Below are positions 1 through 8,924 of a DNA stretch of 64,000 bases, piece after piece (the first letter of the stretch is position 1; each line of letters starts with the position of its first letter). The stretch is from Propionispira arboris. GTDB lineage: Bacteria > Bacillota > Negativicutes > Selenomonadales > Selenomonadaceae. The stretch lies in NCBI RefSeq assembly GCF_900109225.1, contig NZ_FNZK01000019.1:46222-110221 (forward strand). Reading direction: 5' to 3'. Under the pieces are notes generated by a model. That model saw only the letters and a program-made list of their open reading frames with translations, was not told the DNA's origin and searched no databases. Both the position numbers and the translations under genes were made by a program.

Positions 1-472
1 TTTTATATGTTGTTACAATGTAAAATCCAAACGATTCTGCTCTCCTACTAAAAAAAAATGATATAATAAATTTATGCTAATTTCAATGGTTATAAATGTA
101 AAAATAAATTTAGTTCTTTCCACAATTAATTAAAAAGGCAGTTAGCTATGGAAAGAACCAAAAAGTGGTGCCAATCCAACAGACCAAAGAAAGCTATTAG
201 TACACCCTTTTCTACAAGTAGCGCTGGATAAAAAAGAACGATTTAGCACAAACGTATCCCGTTACTTTCTCGTTCAAATACCAAAACTATCGGCTGCATC
301 TTGCATGCATTAACAGTAGCCTCAGCAATAATCATATGACCATCAATTACTTTTTATATGATAGTTTTCAACCGTTTTAAAGTATAATTCTTCTACATAA
401 ACAGGGAATCCTTCAATATTCCTATATAAAACAAATCCCTACCTGACAGCCAGATAGAGATTGTTTTATACA
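1..472. other. Intergenic region, no recognised gene
   Basis: AT-rich stretch left of ridA. I see only short open frames, for example about 36 codons on the minus strand ending near 243 (begins KVIDGHMIIAEA), bounded upstream by a stop in frame and with no ribosome binding site. It could be a decayed gene end, but I do not recognise it. There is no clear terminator for ridA here. Confidence 0.5.
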
Positions 473-856
473 TCAGTCTGTATATGCAACAGCACTTATT
501 TCAACTAATTGTGACAAAAAAGCAAAATATGGCACGCCTATAAGAGTTCCCGCGGGGCGGTGCTTCCCTAAGTATTCCTTGAACAGCTTAATGGCGGAAT
601 CCGAATGATCCCCAGCATCTGCCAGATAAATTTCCACATAAGCGAGGTTGGATTTCGTGATGCCAAACTCCGCTAAAACATGATCAAGATTTTTAAGTGT
701 CTGGCGAGTTTGCGTTTCAATATCACCTTCGCCAATAAATATGCCTTCCGAATCATGAGAAAATTGCCCTGAAATATAAATCGTGCCATTCACGCTGTAG
801 GCTTGGGAAATACCATGATCCCAAAGATTATGATTATAAGTTTTAATATTAGTCAT
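473..856 (-). CDS. RidA family (YjgF/YER057c/UK114) protein
   Basis: 127 residues, the normal length for RidA proteins, which hydrolyse reactive enamine/imine intermediates released by PLP enzymes and act as cytosolic trimers. The ligand-binding arginine (R100, followed by P101) and the conserved glutamate (E119, in VEISAVAY) are present, as expected for an active member rather than a degenerate one. An AGGAGAG-type ribosome binding site precedes the ATG. It is transcribed divergently from an HxlR regulator across a gap of about 105 bp that holds an inverted repeat, so it is probably that regulator's target. The exact substrate cannot be told from sequence. Confidence 0.9.
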   Translation of the reverse strand: MTNIKTYNHNLWDHGISQAYSVNGTIYISGQFSHDSEGIFIGEGDIETQTRQTLKNLDHVLAEFGITKSNLAYVEIYLADAGDHSDSAIKLFKEYLGKHRPAGTLIGVPYFAFLSQLVEISAVAYTD

Positions 857-911
857 TTTCTCTCTCCTTTACTTTAAAGTAAATTTAGTATAACAAGACA
901 GCAAACAAAAA

Positions 912-942
912 AATAGTACGCACTTTATTGATAGGTACTATT
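912..942. promoter_or_regulatory. Inverted repeat, candidate HxlR operator
   Basis: AATAGTAC (912-919) and GTACTATT (935-942) form a perfect 8-bp inverted repeat with a 15-nt spacer, between the divergent ridA and hxlR starts. HxlR-type regulators bind such dyads; the assignment to this regulator is inferred from position. Confidence 0.55.
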
Positions 943-961
943 AGAAAGGATAGTGTAAATT

Positions 962-1303
962 ATGGGAATGGCTGCATATAAGGGGCAAGTAAAAAATATC
1001 CAAGATACACCTTTTGGATACACCTTGTCAGTGATTGGCGGTAAATGGAAAATGGTTATCATATACCTTTTGGCAGAAAACCAGCCAATTCGCTTTAATG
1101 AACTAAAAAGACAAATTGGCTCAATTACCTTTAAGATATTGAGTTCACAACTGAAAGAACTGGAATCAGATGGTTTGATAGAACGAAAAGAGTATCCTCA
1201 AATTCCTCCTAAAGTTGAATACCGTTTAACAGCTAAAGCAGAAACGCTCTTGCCTGTTTTAGAAGGATTATGCGAATGGGGAGCAAGAAATCAAAATAAA
1301 TAA
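962..1303 (+). CDS. HxlR family winged-helix transcriptional regulator
   Basis: 113 residues with the HxlR/DUF24 signature: GGKWKMVII near residue 28, then the recognition-helix region SITFKILSSQLKELESDGLIER region and a wing ending in a YRLT segment. Members sense aldehydes, quinones or oxidants and often control an adjacent divergent gene, here the RidA-like gene. The start is supported by AAAGGA upstream. It converges on rsgA, and a short TGCC/GGCA stem followed by seven T at about 1305-1328 may end its transcript. Confidence 0.9.
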   Translation: MGMAAYKGQVKNIQDTPFGYTLSVIGGKWKMVIIYLLAENQPIRFNELKRQIGSITFKILSSQLKELESDGLIERKEYPQIPPKVEYRLTAKAETLLPVLEGLCEWGARNQNK

Positions 1304-1352
1304 GCTGCCCGTTCAGGCAATTTTTTTAATGACTGCCGCCTTTTCATCTAGC

Positions 1353-2432
1353 TTAGAAATGTTTTTTGTTTTTTTCTTTACTAAACTTTCGTGCATTTTT
1401 CATTCCACCTACCCCTGCGAACATAGTATTAAACTTTTCAATCTCAATCTGTTTTGAATTTAATCTTTCATACTTGGCTTCTTTTTGGAGCTTCAAATAG
1501 TTCGCAAACCGATCCGCTGATACCATCCCATCATTTATGGCTTTTCGCACTGCACAAGCAGGCTCACTCGTATGCGTACAATCTTGAAATTTACATTCTC
1601 GGGATAGTTCATCAATATCTGCAAAGGCTTTTGACATATCAGCACTTTCAATTCCTAATGCCCGCATTCCCGGTGTGTCAATAACGACACCTAAACCCGG
1701 AAGAGCAATAAGTTCCCGTCTGGTAGTCATATGCCGTCCCTTATCATCATGTCTAATTTTTTTAGTTTCCAAAACATTTTTACCAACGAGCCTATTTATC
1801 AAAGTAGATTTTCCTACACCTGATGAGCCAATAAATGCAACTGTTTTGCCCTTGCCAAGATACTTTTCAATAGATAGTGCACGGTCGCTTAAACTTGAAG
1901 TAACCAACACATCCACTCCACAAGAAACTGTGTTGACTTCAGACAACTTTTCCGTAAGATCCACGCATAAATCCGCTTTGGTGAGCACGATAACCGGAAT
2001 GGCCTGACTACTCCAAGCAACACTAAGATATCGCTCCAGCCTACGGATATTAAAATCATTATTAAGTGACATGCAGATAAAAATAGTATCAATATTTGAG
2101 GCTACGACCTGTTCATCCTCCGATGTTCCCGCAGCTTTTCTGATAAAAGCACTTTTTCTTGGCAAAACATGCCGGATGATTGCATTCCCCCTGATATTTT
2201 CATTACGGTCAAGCATAACGAAATCACCTACTGCCGGAAAATCAGACAAAGTCTTAACCTCAAAACGAAACTTCCCAAATATTTCTGCCGACAGCTCGCC
2301 CGCCTCCGTTATTACTTTATACATATTTTTGTATTGCGATGCGATTCGGCCTACATAAAGATTCTTGTAAAAATTAGCTTCAACAACAAACCGTTCACTG
2401 AATCCCAAATTTTCCATATCTATTTTGCTCAT
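1353..2432 (-). CDS. rsgA: Ribosome small subunit-dependent GTPase RsgA
   Basis: 359 residues. Circularly permuted GTPase used in late 30S subunit maturation: an OB-fold N-terminus, then the G motifs in permuted order, TKAD (about 151-154), GSSGVGKST (about 202-210) and DTPG (about 252-255), then the C-terminal zinc motif with C280, C285, H287 and C293. The start is set at 2432 because GGAGGT lies 5 nt before that ATG; the longer frame from 2444 begins with a TTG inside the ribosome binding site. Convergent with the HxlR gene and downstream of a terminator, so apparently monocistronic. Confidence 0.95.
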   Translation of the reverse strand: MSKIDMENLGFSERFVVEANFYKNLYVGRIASQYKNMYKVITEAGELSAEIFGKFRFEVKTLSDFPAVGDFVMLDRNENIRGNAIIRHVLPRKSAFIRKAAGTSEDEQVVASNIDTIFICMSLNNDFNIRRLERYLSVAWSSQAIPVIVLTKADLCVDLTEKLSEVNTVSCGVDVLVTSSLSDRALSIEKYLGKGKTVAFIGSSGVGKSTLINRLVGKNVLETKKIRHDDKGRHMTTRRELIALPGLGVVIDTPGMRALGIESADMSKAFADIDELSRECKFQDCTHTSEPACAVRKAINDGMVSADRFANYLKLQKEAKYERLNSKQIEIEKFNTMFAGVGGMKNARKFSKEKNKKHF

Positions 2433-2550
2433 TTTTACCTCCAAAAGTTAAAAAAAATTCAAAAATCACAATATCACTTTTAGTTCTTTGATTTTATATC
2501 ATTATATTTTGTTTCGCAAAAAATGTATTCCCCTTTTTTCTTTCAGAAAA

Positions 2551-2591
2551 AAGAAAGAGAACGCTGCAGTCTGCATAGCGTTCTCTTTCTT
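2551..2591 (-). terminator. Rho-independent terminator downstream of the small HTH gene
   Basis: Perfect 15-bp inverted repeat (2551-2565 with 2577-2591), 11-nt loop. Read leftwards it is followed by a T-rich tract (TTTTTTCTT), so it ends the transcript of the gene at 2602-2871. Confidence 0.85.
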
Positions 2592-2601
2592 AATAACAAA
2601 T

Positions 2602-2871
2602 TCATATTTTCATTTTAGTTAAAATTCCATAAACCGTTTTATCCGACAAAAAATATGTCTTCGCAATTTCTTTTACCGAAATTCCCGCTGCATATTTCCT
2701 AAAAATCTCCTGGTTTCGCGCGAACGTAATCTGCCGACTTTGACCATCCGCATCCCATGGCTGTCGATTATCCTTTTTGCGAGGAATATAGATGTACTCA
2801 CCATCAACATATTTTTGGATCGCTGCAAGCAAAGACTCCGGCAATACCGCTTTACCATTCTGATAGCTCAT
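2602..2871 (-). CDS. Small HTH protein, CD3324-like
   Basis: 89 residues from the ATG at 2871, chosen because AGGAGG sits 6 nt upstream; an in-frame extension to 2913 lacks such a site. The N-terminal half carries the segment GEYIYIPRK, seen in the small Clostridium/Firmicute proteins annotated as the CD3324 family. The C-terminal half (about residues 50-88) looks like a Sigma-70 region 4/resolvase-type helix-turn-helix: AAGISVKEIAKTYFLSDKTV. Probably a small DNA-binding protein; target unknown. It is bounded by a terminator, so it stands alone. Confidence 0.7.
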   Translation of the reverse strand: MSYQNGKAVLPESLLAAIQKYVDGEYIYIPRKKDNRQPWDADGQSRQITFARNQEIFRKYAAGISVKEIAKTYFLSDKTVYGILTKMKI

Positions 2872-3143
2872 TTTGCTTCCTCCTAAAGAAAAATATTTTT
2901 TAGGATTTAGCAAAAGCTATTCGAGCTTTAATTTTACTACAAACAGCTTTTGCTATTTGTAGTAAACAATCATCGATTTCATCAACAACTTAATAAGTCA
3001 TTTCTCCCTTCATCATCAATTAATATTATTTTATATAGATTTTTCTAACATGTCAAACAGCAAACTGCTTATACAACAATAGTTTTCAAATTTTATTTTA
3101 TGATAATATTCCCTTATTATCGCATTCAAAAAGTCCCCATATA

Positions 3144-3197
3144 GATTGACACCTGTTTCAGCATTTTCTTACATTAATACTAAAACAGGTGTCAATC
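3144..3197. repeat. Inverted repeat in the 2872-3234 gap
   Basis: GATTGACACCTGTTT (3144-3158) and its exact complement (3183-3197) form a 15-bp stem with a 24-nt loop, just past the 3' end of the hut operon (last gene hutD, stop at 3235). Position suggests the operon's transcription end, but no clear T-run follows on the minus strand. The rest of the roughly 360-bp gap shows nothing further. Confidence 0.55.
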
Positions 3198-3234
3198 ATG
3201 AAGACTTTGAATTATAGATATTTTTATAAAACAA

Positions 3235-3828
3235 TCAACTAACATCCTTGATCGGAGGAGTAACTTCAACGTGTATCACGGTAGTCGATTCTACATCCGC
3301 ATAAATTACAATAGTCTCTATGGCTTTTCTTATATGAATCAAGGTTTCCTTTTTTACTTTTATTCTTTCCAAGTTGGTTTGCAAAATAAAAGTGCCGTCC
3401 ACAGAATAAAAAAAGTGTTCTTTTCCTTTCATTATAATTTTTTTAGGCAAATGAATATATGCCTGCAGATTGACTTTCGATCCACTATTCTTTCGTACCA
3501 TAACATTAAAATCTTTACAGCATCCCCAGCTGACTGTATCATCAGCACCGTCAAATGCATCAACGACAAACGGCTGAAGCATTTGACTCACTTGATTCTT
3601 ATGCTGTAACCTAATGTTATTTTCCAAAACCATAAGAAACCGATCATAGTTGGGAAGCTCTGTAAAAATCGATTTTTCAATTTCTACGGTTGCTGAACTA
3701 ATCCTAAGTAAAAAGTTTCGTTCAGCATAACGACTGTTAGTTGGTGTAATGTAAAGTTCTGTAGTTGTGCCACCCGACCATTTCGTTGTATTTTGATCTC
3801 TTTTCTCAAATATTTCTATGTTCATCAT
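3235..3828 (-). CDS. hutD: HutD family protein
   Basis: 197 residues, cupin-like. HutD proteins travel with histidine-utilisation genes and are thought to limit or sense pathway flux (urocanate/formimino-glutamate binding has been proposed); no enzyme activity is established. Family hallmarks seen are the N-terminal TTKWSGGTTTEL segment, LLRISSATVE, the F-DGA-DT region around residue 92, and NVMVRK. Last gene of the leftward operon, 10 bp after the ATPase gene. Its presence supports reading this operon as Hut-related rather than a chance grouping. Confidence 0.85.
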   Translation of the reverse strand: MMNIEIFEKRDQNTTKWSGGTTTELYITPTNSRYAERNFLLRISSATVEIEKSIFTELPNYDRFLMVLENNIRLQHKNQVSQMLQPFVVDAFDGADDTVSWGCCKDFNVMVRKNSGSKVNLQAYIHLPKKIIMKGKEHFFYSVDGTFILQTNLERIKVKKETLIHIRKAIETIVIYADVESTTVIHVEVTPPIKDVS

Positions 3829-3838
3829 CGTTTTACCA

Positions 3839-4645
3839 TCAGGCTCCCGTTTGAACGCCTTTCAATAGCTTCATACTTTCCGTACGAATAAGTTCTGTCG
3901 CCTGAGCCTTATATTCCATAAATTTTTGTGTTGTTTTTACATGATAATCTCTTGGTCTTTCTAAAGAAATATTTAATATTTCTTTAATTTTTCCTGGACG
4001 CGAGCTCATTAAAGCTACACGATCTGCTAAAAAAATAGCTTCATCAATATCATGTGTAACCATAAGAATCATCTTAGGCGATTTTTGCCATACATCAAGC
4101 AGTAATTCCTGCATGACCCCTCGCGTTTGCATATCTAAGGCACCAAATGGTTCATCCAATAATAAAATATCGGGATTATTAGCTAAAGCCCTGGCAATTG
4201 CAACCCGTTGCCGCATGCCACCAGATAAAGAATTGGGATGTTGATGTTCAAATCCTCTAAGGCCCACTAAATCAATGTAATGAGCCGCAATTTCTTTTGC
4301 ATTTTTAGTGTTTATTTTTTGTTGTTTCAACCCAAATTGAATATTTTCTGAAACACTCATCCACGGAAAAAGAGTATATGCTTGAAATACCATTCCTCTA
4401 TCAGCTCCAGGACCAGTAAGTTCTTTTCCACAATGCATAATTTTCCCCTGCGTTGCTTTTTCAAGACCGCAAATGATCCGCAGTAACGTACTTTTACCAC
4501 AACCAGAAGTTCCTAATAAAGACACAAATTCTTTTGGTTTTACATGTAAATTTATCTCATCTAAAGCAAAAACATCACCATTTTTACTAGGATAAATTTT
4601 GCTTACACCTATAACATCAAGCCCTTGTTCTATCTGTGTGTTCAT
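3839..4645 (-). CDS. ABC transporter ATP-binding protein, NitT/TauT type
   Basis: 268 residues from the ATG at 4645, which has GGAAGG upstream; the frame extends to 4723 without such support and would overlap the permease gene. Walker A GTSGCGKST, signature LSGGMRQR, Walker B LLLDEP and the switch histidine in VTHDIDEA are intact, so it should power import. With the permease (4662-5555) and lipoprotein (8925-9959) it forms a SsuABC/TauABC-like importer. Closest named relatives would be nitrate, sulfonate, taurine or pyrimidine-precursor importers; the operon suggests an imidazole or related ring compound as substrate. Confidence 0.9.
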   Translation of the reverse strand: MNTQIEQGLDVIGVSKIYPSKNGDVFALDEINLHVKPKEFVSLLGTSGCGKSTLLRIICGLEKATQGKIMHCGKELTGPGADRGMVFQAYTLFPWMSVSENIQFGLKQQKINTKNAKEIAAHYIDLVGLRGFEHQHPNSLSGGMRQRVAIARALANNPDILLLDEPFGALDMQTRGVMQELLLDVWQKSPKMILMVTHDIDEAIFLADRVALMSSRPGKIKEILNISLERPRDYHVKTTQKFMEYKAQATELIRTESMKLLKGVQTGA

Positions 4646-4661
4646 AAAATTACACCTTCCT

Positions 4662-5555
4662 TCAATGACTATCTTTATTCCAGTAAAACAATTGGTTATG
4701 ACCTTCTTTAAACAAAATATCAATAATCATTCCTATAAATCCAATTGTTAAAATCCCCACAAAAATACGAGATGTATCCATCATTCGCTGTGACTGAATA
4801 ATCATATAGCCGATCCCCGAGGAAGCTCCTACCATTTCAGCAACAATAACATAAGTCCACGCCCATCCAAGCACGGTTCTCAAGGTATCCACAATATCTG
4901 GCATTGCTTTTGGTAAAATAACTTTCCAGAGAACATCCCATTTTGAAGTTCCTAACGTATACGAAACCTCAATCATCGACATGGGAACATTGCGGACATT
5001 TGTTGCAATCATCAAAATAAGTTGGGGTAAACTGCCCAAAATAATAATAGCTATTTTTTCCGACTCATCAATGCCTATCCATAAAATAAATAAAGGAATA
5101 AACGCCGATGCTGGTAAATAACGAATAAATGAAAAAACATATTCCAGCAAAGCCGAAGCTGGTGCATAGGTTCCTATTAAAAGCCCCAGTGGTATAGCAA
5201 TTACAACAGAAATAAAAAATCCACTCATAACCCGATATACTGTCATTTCAATGCCTTTCAGAAAGTCTCCATCCGACAATAAATCAATTGCAACATGCAC
5301 GGTATTTTCTATTGTTGGTAAAAACAATGCATCTACGGTCCCAGAAGCTGTCAAAAACATCCATAGTAAAATAATAGAAAGAAAAGCTCCTACAGCAAGT
5401 AGTATTGTATAAACTTTTTTTATTCTGCCCTTCGGCGTAAAAGCATCCTTTAATTTAGTAATTATTTTTCTTTCTGTTTTTAAATTACGGTTTGCTGTTT
5501 GCTCTTTTGCAATAAACATTGGCTCTACCTGCATATTTACTTTTTCATTCACCAT
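4662..5555 (-). CDS. ABC transporter permease, NitT/TauT type
   Basis: 297 residues. A cytoplasmic N-terminal tail of about 45 residues precedes roughly six membrane segments, and the EAA-type cytoplasmic loop (VSYTLGTSKWDVLWKVILP) that docks on the ATPase lies near residue 205. The start overlaps the end of hutI by 7 bp, indicating translational coupling inside the operon. Partner of the ATPase at 3839-4645. Substrate is not readable from sequence. Confidence 0.9.
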   Translation of the reverse strand: MVNEKVNMQVEPMFIAKEQTANRNLKTERKIITKLKDAFTPKGRIKKVYTILLAVGAFLSIILLWMFLTASGTVDALFLPTIENTVHVAIDLLSDGDFLKGIEMTVYRVMSGFFISVVIAIPLGLLIGTYAPASALLEYVFSFIRYLPASAFIPLFILWIGIDESEKIAIIILGSLPQLILMIATNVRNVPMSMIEVSYTLGTSKWDVLWKVILPKAMPDIVDTLRTVLGWAWTYVIVAEMVGASSGIGYMIIQSQRMMDTSRIFVGILTIGFIGMIIDILFKEGHNQLFYWNKDSH

Positions 5556-6796
5556 AAGAATTCACCATCCTTTATTACATGTTGAACAATATTAATGCCC
5601 GTATGATATACCAAAAAACGATAGTCCGGATATGCTAGTAATAATATGTCGGCTCTTTTTCCCGGTTCAATGCTGCCGACAGAATCTGCCTGATCGATTG
5701 CCGCTGCAGCATTCAACGTAATCGCGGTTAAAGCTTCTTCCAATGTCATACACATTGAAATCACTGCCAAGGCTAATATTAATGGTATAGAATACGTATA
5801 GCAGCTTCCCGGATTAAAATCACTTGCTAAAGCAACTGCACAGCCAGCATCAATCATTTTTCTTGCCGGAGCAAATGGTTTTCTCATACAAAAAGCTGTT
5901 GCCGGTAAAAGAACTGCTATTGTATTACCTGAAGACAAGGCTTGGATATCTGCTTCCGTAACGGCTAATAAATGATCGGCGGAAATGGCTTTTAGTTTAT
6001 GAGCTAAAGCTGCTCCCCCTATAGAATTAATTTCATCCGCATGCATTTTTAATTTAAAACCCATCTGAGCTGCTCTTGATAAGAAACGTTCGGATTGTTC
6101 CAAAGAAAAAACGTCAGGTTCACAGAACACATCACAAAAATCCGCTAAATTTTCTTTTTTAACCTGCGTTAATACATCGCTCACTAAAAAATCTATATAT
6201 TGATCGCCATTCCCCTTATATTCTGGCGGAACGGCATGCGCTCCTAAAAAAGTTGTTTGTAATGAAATCGGCAAATCCTGATTCAAGCGATGCATAACAC
6301 GAAGCTGTTTCAGTTCTGTATCTTTATCTAACCCATAACCACTTTTTCCCTCTACCGAAGTAACTCCCAATTTCAGCATATTGTTCAAGACAGCCCGACC
6401 ACTTTGATATAGACTTTCTTCTGAGCTGTCTCTTGTTGACTGCATAGTGGAACAAATACCACCACCTTGCTTCAAAAGTTCCAAATAAGGAACACCTGCC
6501 AAACGATCCATGAATTCGTCCGCGCGACTTCCACCAAAGAGAAAATGTGTATGTGGATCAATAAAGCCGGGAATCGCACATTTCCCCTGAGCATTTACAA
6601 TTTTAAAATCATCACCATTTTTTTTCGCATAGGTCTCAACCTCAGCATTGTTACCGACTTTTTCAATAATTCCGGCTTCAATATAAATTGCCGCATTTTC
6701 CTGAATTTCGATCTGTTGCATTGCATTTCCATGCCGTGCTGATTTTCCTTTTGAAGTAACAAGCTGCGAGATATTTTGAATTAAGAGTTTTTCCAT
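5549..6796 (-). CDS. hutI: Imidazolonepropionase HutI
   Basis: 415 residues from the ATG at 6796 (GGAAGG 4-5 nt upstream); the frame extends to 6853. Zinc amidohydrolase that opens 4-imidazolone-5-propanoate to N-formimino-L-glutamate, third step of histidine degradation. Metal-ligand and substrate segments are intact: HTHFLFGGSR (family HTH motif), KMHADEIN, SADHLLAV and ASDFNPGS. It follows hutU by 34 bp in the same transcript. Confidence 0.95.
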   Translation of the reverse strand: MEKLLIQNISQLVTSKGKSARHGNAMQQIEIQENAAIYIEAGIIEKVGNNAEVETYAKKNGDDFKIVNAQGKCAIPGFIDPHTHFLFGGSRADEFMDRLAGVPYLELLKQGGGICSTMQSTRDSSEESLYQSGRAVLNNMLKLGVTSVEGKSGYGLDKDTELKQLRVMHRLNQDLPISLQTTFLGAHAVPPEYKGNGDQYIDFLVSDVLTQVKKENLADFCDVFCEPDVFSLEQSERFLSRAAQMGFKLKMHADEINSIGGAALAHKLKAISADHLLAVTEADIQALSSGNTIAVLLPATAFCMRKPFAPARKMIDAGCAVALASDFNPGSCYTYSIPLILALAVISMCMTLEEALTAITLNAAAAIDQADSVGSIEPGKRADILLLAYPDYRFLVYHTGINIVQHVIKDGEFLW

Positions 6797-6830
6797 GTTC
6801 CTTCCCATCCTCCCAGTCCTTTTTCTAAAA

Positions 6831-8849
6831 TTACTTTGTAAAATATCCTGCAACTGCTTTTTTAATTAGATTATCATCTGCCAAGCACGGTTCTGTAATA
6901 TGACTTTCATCCGCATATTCTCTATTGTATTTTTTCACGGTTTCGATTGAATGTTCATTTCTTGCCCAGCTGCGGCGTGCTACGCCACCCATAACATCCC
7001 AAAGCAGGGCACTTTTTATAATTTGATCAACTCGCGTACTGCCATCCAAAACCAGACCAAATCCGCCATTAATTGATTTGCCGATACCAACACCACCACC
7101 ATTATGCAACGCCACCAGACTCATTCCACGGGCAGCATTCCCCGCGTAACATTGAACTGCCATATCGGCCATGACATTACTACCATCTTTGATATTTGCC
7201 GTTTCTCGAAAAGGCGAATCCGTCCCGCTTACATCATGATGATCACGTCCCATCATAACTGGACCAATTTCGCCAGTCTTGACCATTTCATTAAATTTTA
7301 AAGCAATACGAATGCGCCCTTCTGCATCTTGGTATAAGATACGGGCCTGTGTTCCAACAACCATATCATTTTTTTCTGCATCACGAATCCAATTATAGTT
7401 ATCACGATCCTGATACCGACGATTTGGATCTATACATTCCATTGCAGCATGATCTGTCTTTAATAAATCTTCCCGTTTCCCGCTCAGGCAAATCCAGCGA
7501 AACGGGCCATAGCCATAATCAAAAAGTTGTGGTCCCATAATATCTTCCACATAAGATGGTAAAATAAACCCATCCTTTTCATCGATTCCATTTTTTGAAA
7601 GTTCTTTAACTCCAGCATCATAAACGGCTTTAAGAAACGAATTCCCATAATCAAAAAAGAATGTCCCCTGTTCTACACAACATTTAATTAATTCATAATG
7701 ATGCCGTAAACTTTGATCGACCATATGCATAAATTTGATACGGTCTTTTGCCAGCATTTCTGTACGTTCATCAAAGGTTACTCCCTGTGGACAATAGCCG
7801 CCATCATAAGCGACATGACAGGATGTCTGATCAGACAGCAGGTCAATCTTAATTTTATGTTCTACCGCGTACTCTAACAAATCAACAATATTACCGCAAT
7901 AAGCAATCGAGATAGTTGTTTTATCTTTAAGATGTTTCTGTGCCGAAGCAAAGACATCTGCCAAATTTTCATAACATTCGCTAATCCAGCCTTGATCCAA
8001 ACGTGTTTTAATCCGTAAAAAATCGACCTCAGCCACAATTCCAACCGCATTGGCAATTTCTGCGGCCTTCGGTTGTGCACCGCTCATTCCGCCAAGACCG
8101 GAACTTACAAACAAATGCCCCGTCAAATCGCCATCGTTTGGTATTCCCAAATGCATTCTGCCAGCATTCAGCAAAGTGTTGTATGTCCCATGAACAATCC
8201 CTTGCGGCCCAATATACATCCAACCACCTGCAGTCATTTGTCCATAATTAGCAACGCCCATTTCTTCAGCAATTTCCCAATCTTTTTGATTATCAAACAT
8301 TCCAATCATCAAAGCATTTGTAATAATGATACGCGGGGCTTCCGGTTTCGATTTAAACAATCCCAAAGGATGTCCTGATTCCATCACTAATGTCTGAGAA
8401 TCTGTCATAACTTGCAAATACTTCTTGATTAAACGATACTGAAGCCAATTTTGACATACACTGCCTGTTTCACCATAGGTAACAAGCTCATATGGGTAAA
8501 GAGCTACTGCAAAATCAAGATTATTGTCTATCATTACCTGAAATGCTTTGCCTTCAATACAATTCCCTGAATATTCTTCGATTGGTTTTCCATAAATATG
8601 TTCTACCGGACGAAATCTATAGGCATAAATACGACCATACTTTATTAGCTCTTCCAAAAATTCAGGAACCAACTGTTTATGCAGCTTTGGATCAATATAA
8701 CGCAGCGCATTTTTCAAAGCCACCTCAGTCTGTGCTGAAGATAAATGAAAACCTCTCGAAGGCGCCCGTCGTATACCTTCTTTAAATTTAGGCATAGACG
8801 GCAATTCTGTTTCCGGACCAATTACAAATTTTTTATTATCAGATGTCAT
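6831..8849 (-). CDS. hutU: Urocanate hydratase HutU, long form
   Basis: 672 residues from the ATG at 8849, which follows a GGAGG; the frame runs to 8921. Urocanase adds water to urocanate using a tightly bound NAD+ as electrophile, giving 4-imidazolone-5-propanoate. Seen: TAGGWMYIGPQGI, SGLGGMSGAQPKAA (with the NAD-site glycines) and GGVGIGKSINGGFG. The length matches the long urocanase class (about 670 residues, as in eukaryotes and some anaerobes), not the roughly 555-residue class of Bacillus and Pseudomonas. No hutH gene (urocanate source) lies in the window. Confidence 0.95.
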   Translation of the reverse strand: MTSDNKKFVIGPETELPSMPKFKEGIRRAPSRGFHLSSAQTEVALKNALRYIDPKLHKQLVPEFLEELIKYGRIYAYRFRPVEHIYGKPIEEYSGNCIEGKAFQVMIDNNLDFAVALYPYELVTYGETGSVCQNWLQYRLIKKYLQVMTDSQTLVMESGHPLGLFKSKPEAPRIIITNALMIGMFDNQKDWEIAEEMGVANYGQMTAGGWMYIGPQGIVHGTYNTLLNAGRMHLGIPNDGDLTGHLFVSSGLGGMSGAQPKAAEIANAVGIVAEVDFLRIKTRLDQGWISECYENLADVFASAQKHLKDKTTISIAYCGNIVDLLEYAVEHKIKIDLLSDQTSCHVAYDGGYCPQGVTFDERTEMLAKDRIKFMHMVDQSLRHHYELIKCCVEQGTFFFDYGNSFLKAVYDAGVKELSKNGIDEKDGFILPSYVEDIMGPQLFDYGYGPFRWICLSGKREDLLKTDHAAMECIDPNRRYQDRDNYNWIRDAEKNDMVVGTQARILYQDAEGRIRIALKFNEMVKTGEIGPVMMGRDHHDVSGTDSPFRETANIKDGSNVMADMAVQCYAGNAARGMSLVALHNGGGVGIGKSINGGFGLVLDGSTRVDQIIKSALLWDVMGGVARRSWARNEHSIETVKKYNREYADESHITEPCLADDNLIKKAVAGYFTK

Positions 8850-8924
8850 AAAACATTTTCCTCCAAAACTAAAAATAATATTGGATGAGGCAAAAACGGC
8901 CTCATCACAATACGAATCCATGAT

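Noticed and set aside
1454..2483. Several plus-strand frames of 76-110 codons over rsgA
   Set aside because: All antisense to rsgA, whose GTPase motifs are intact.
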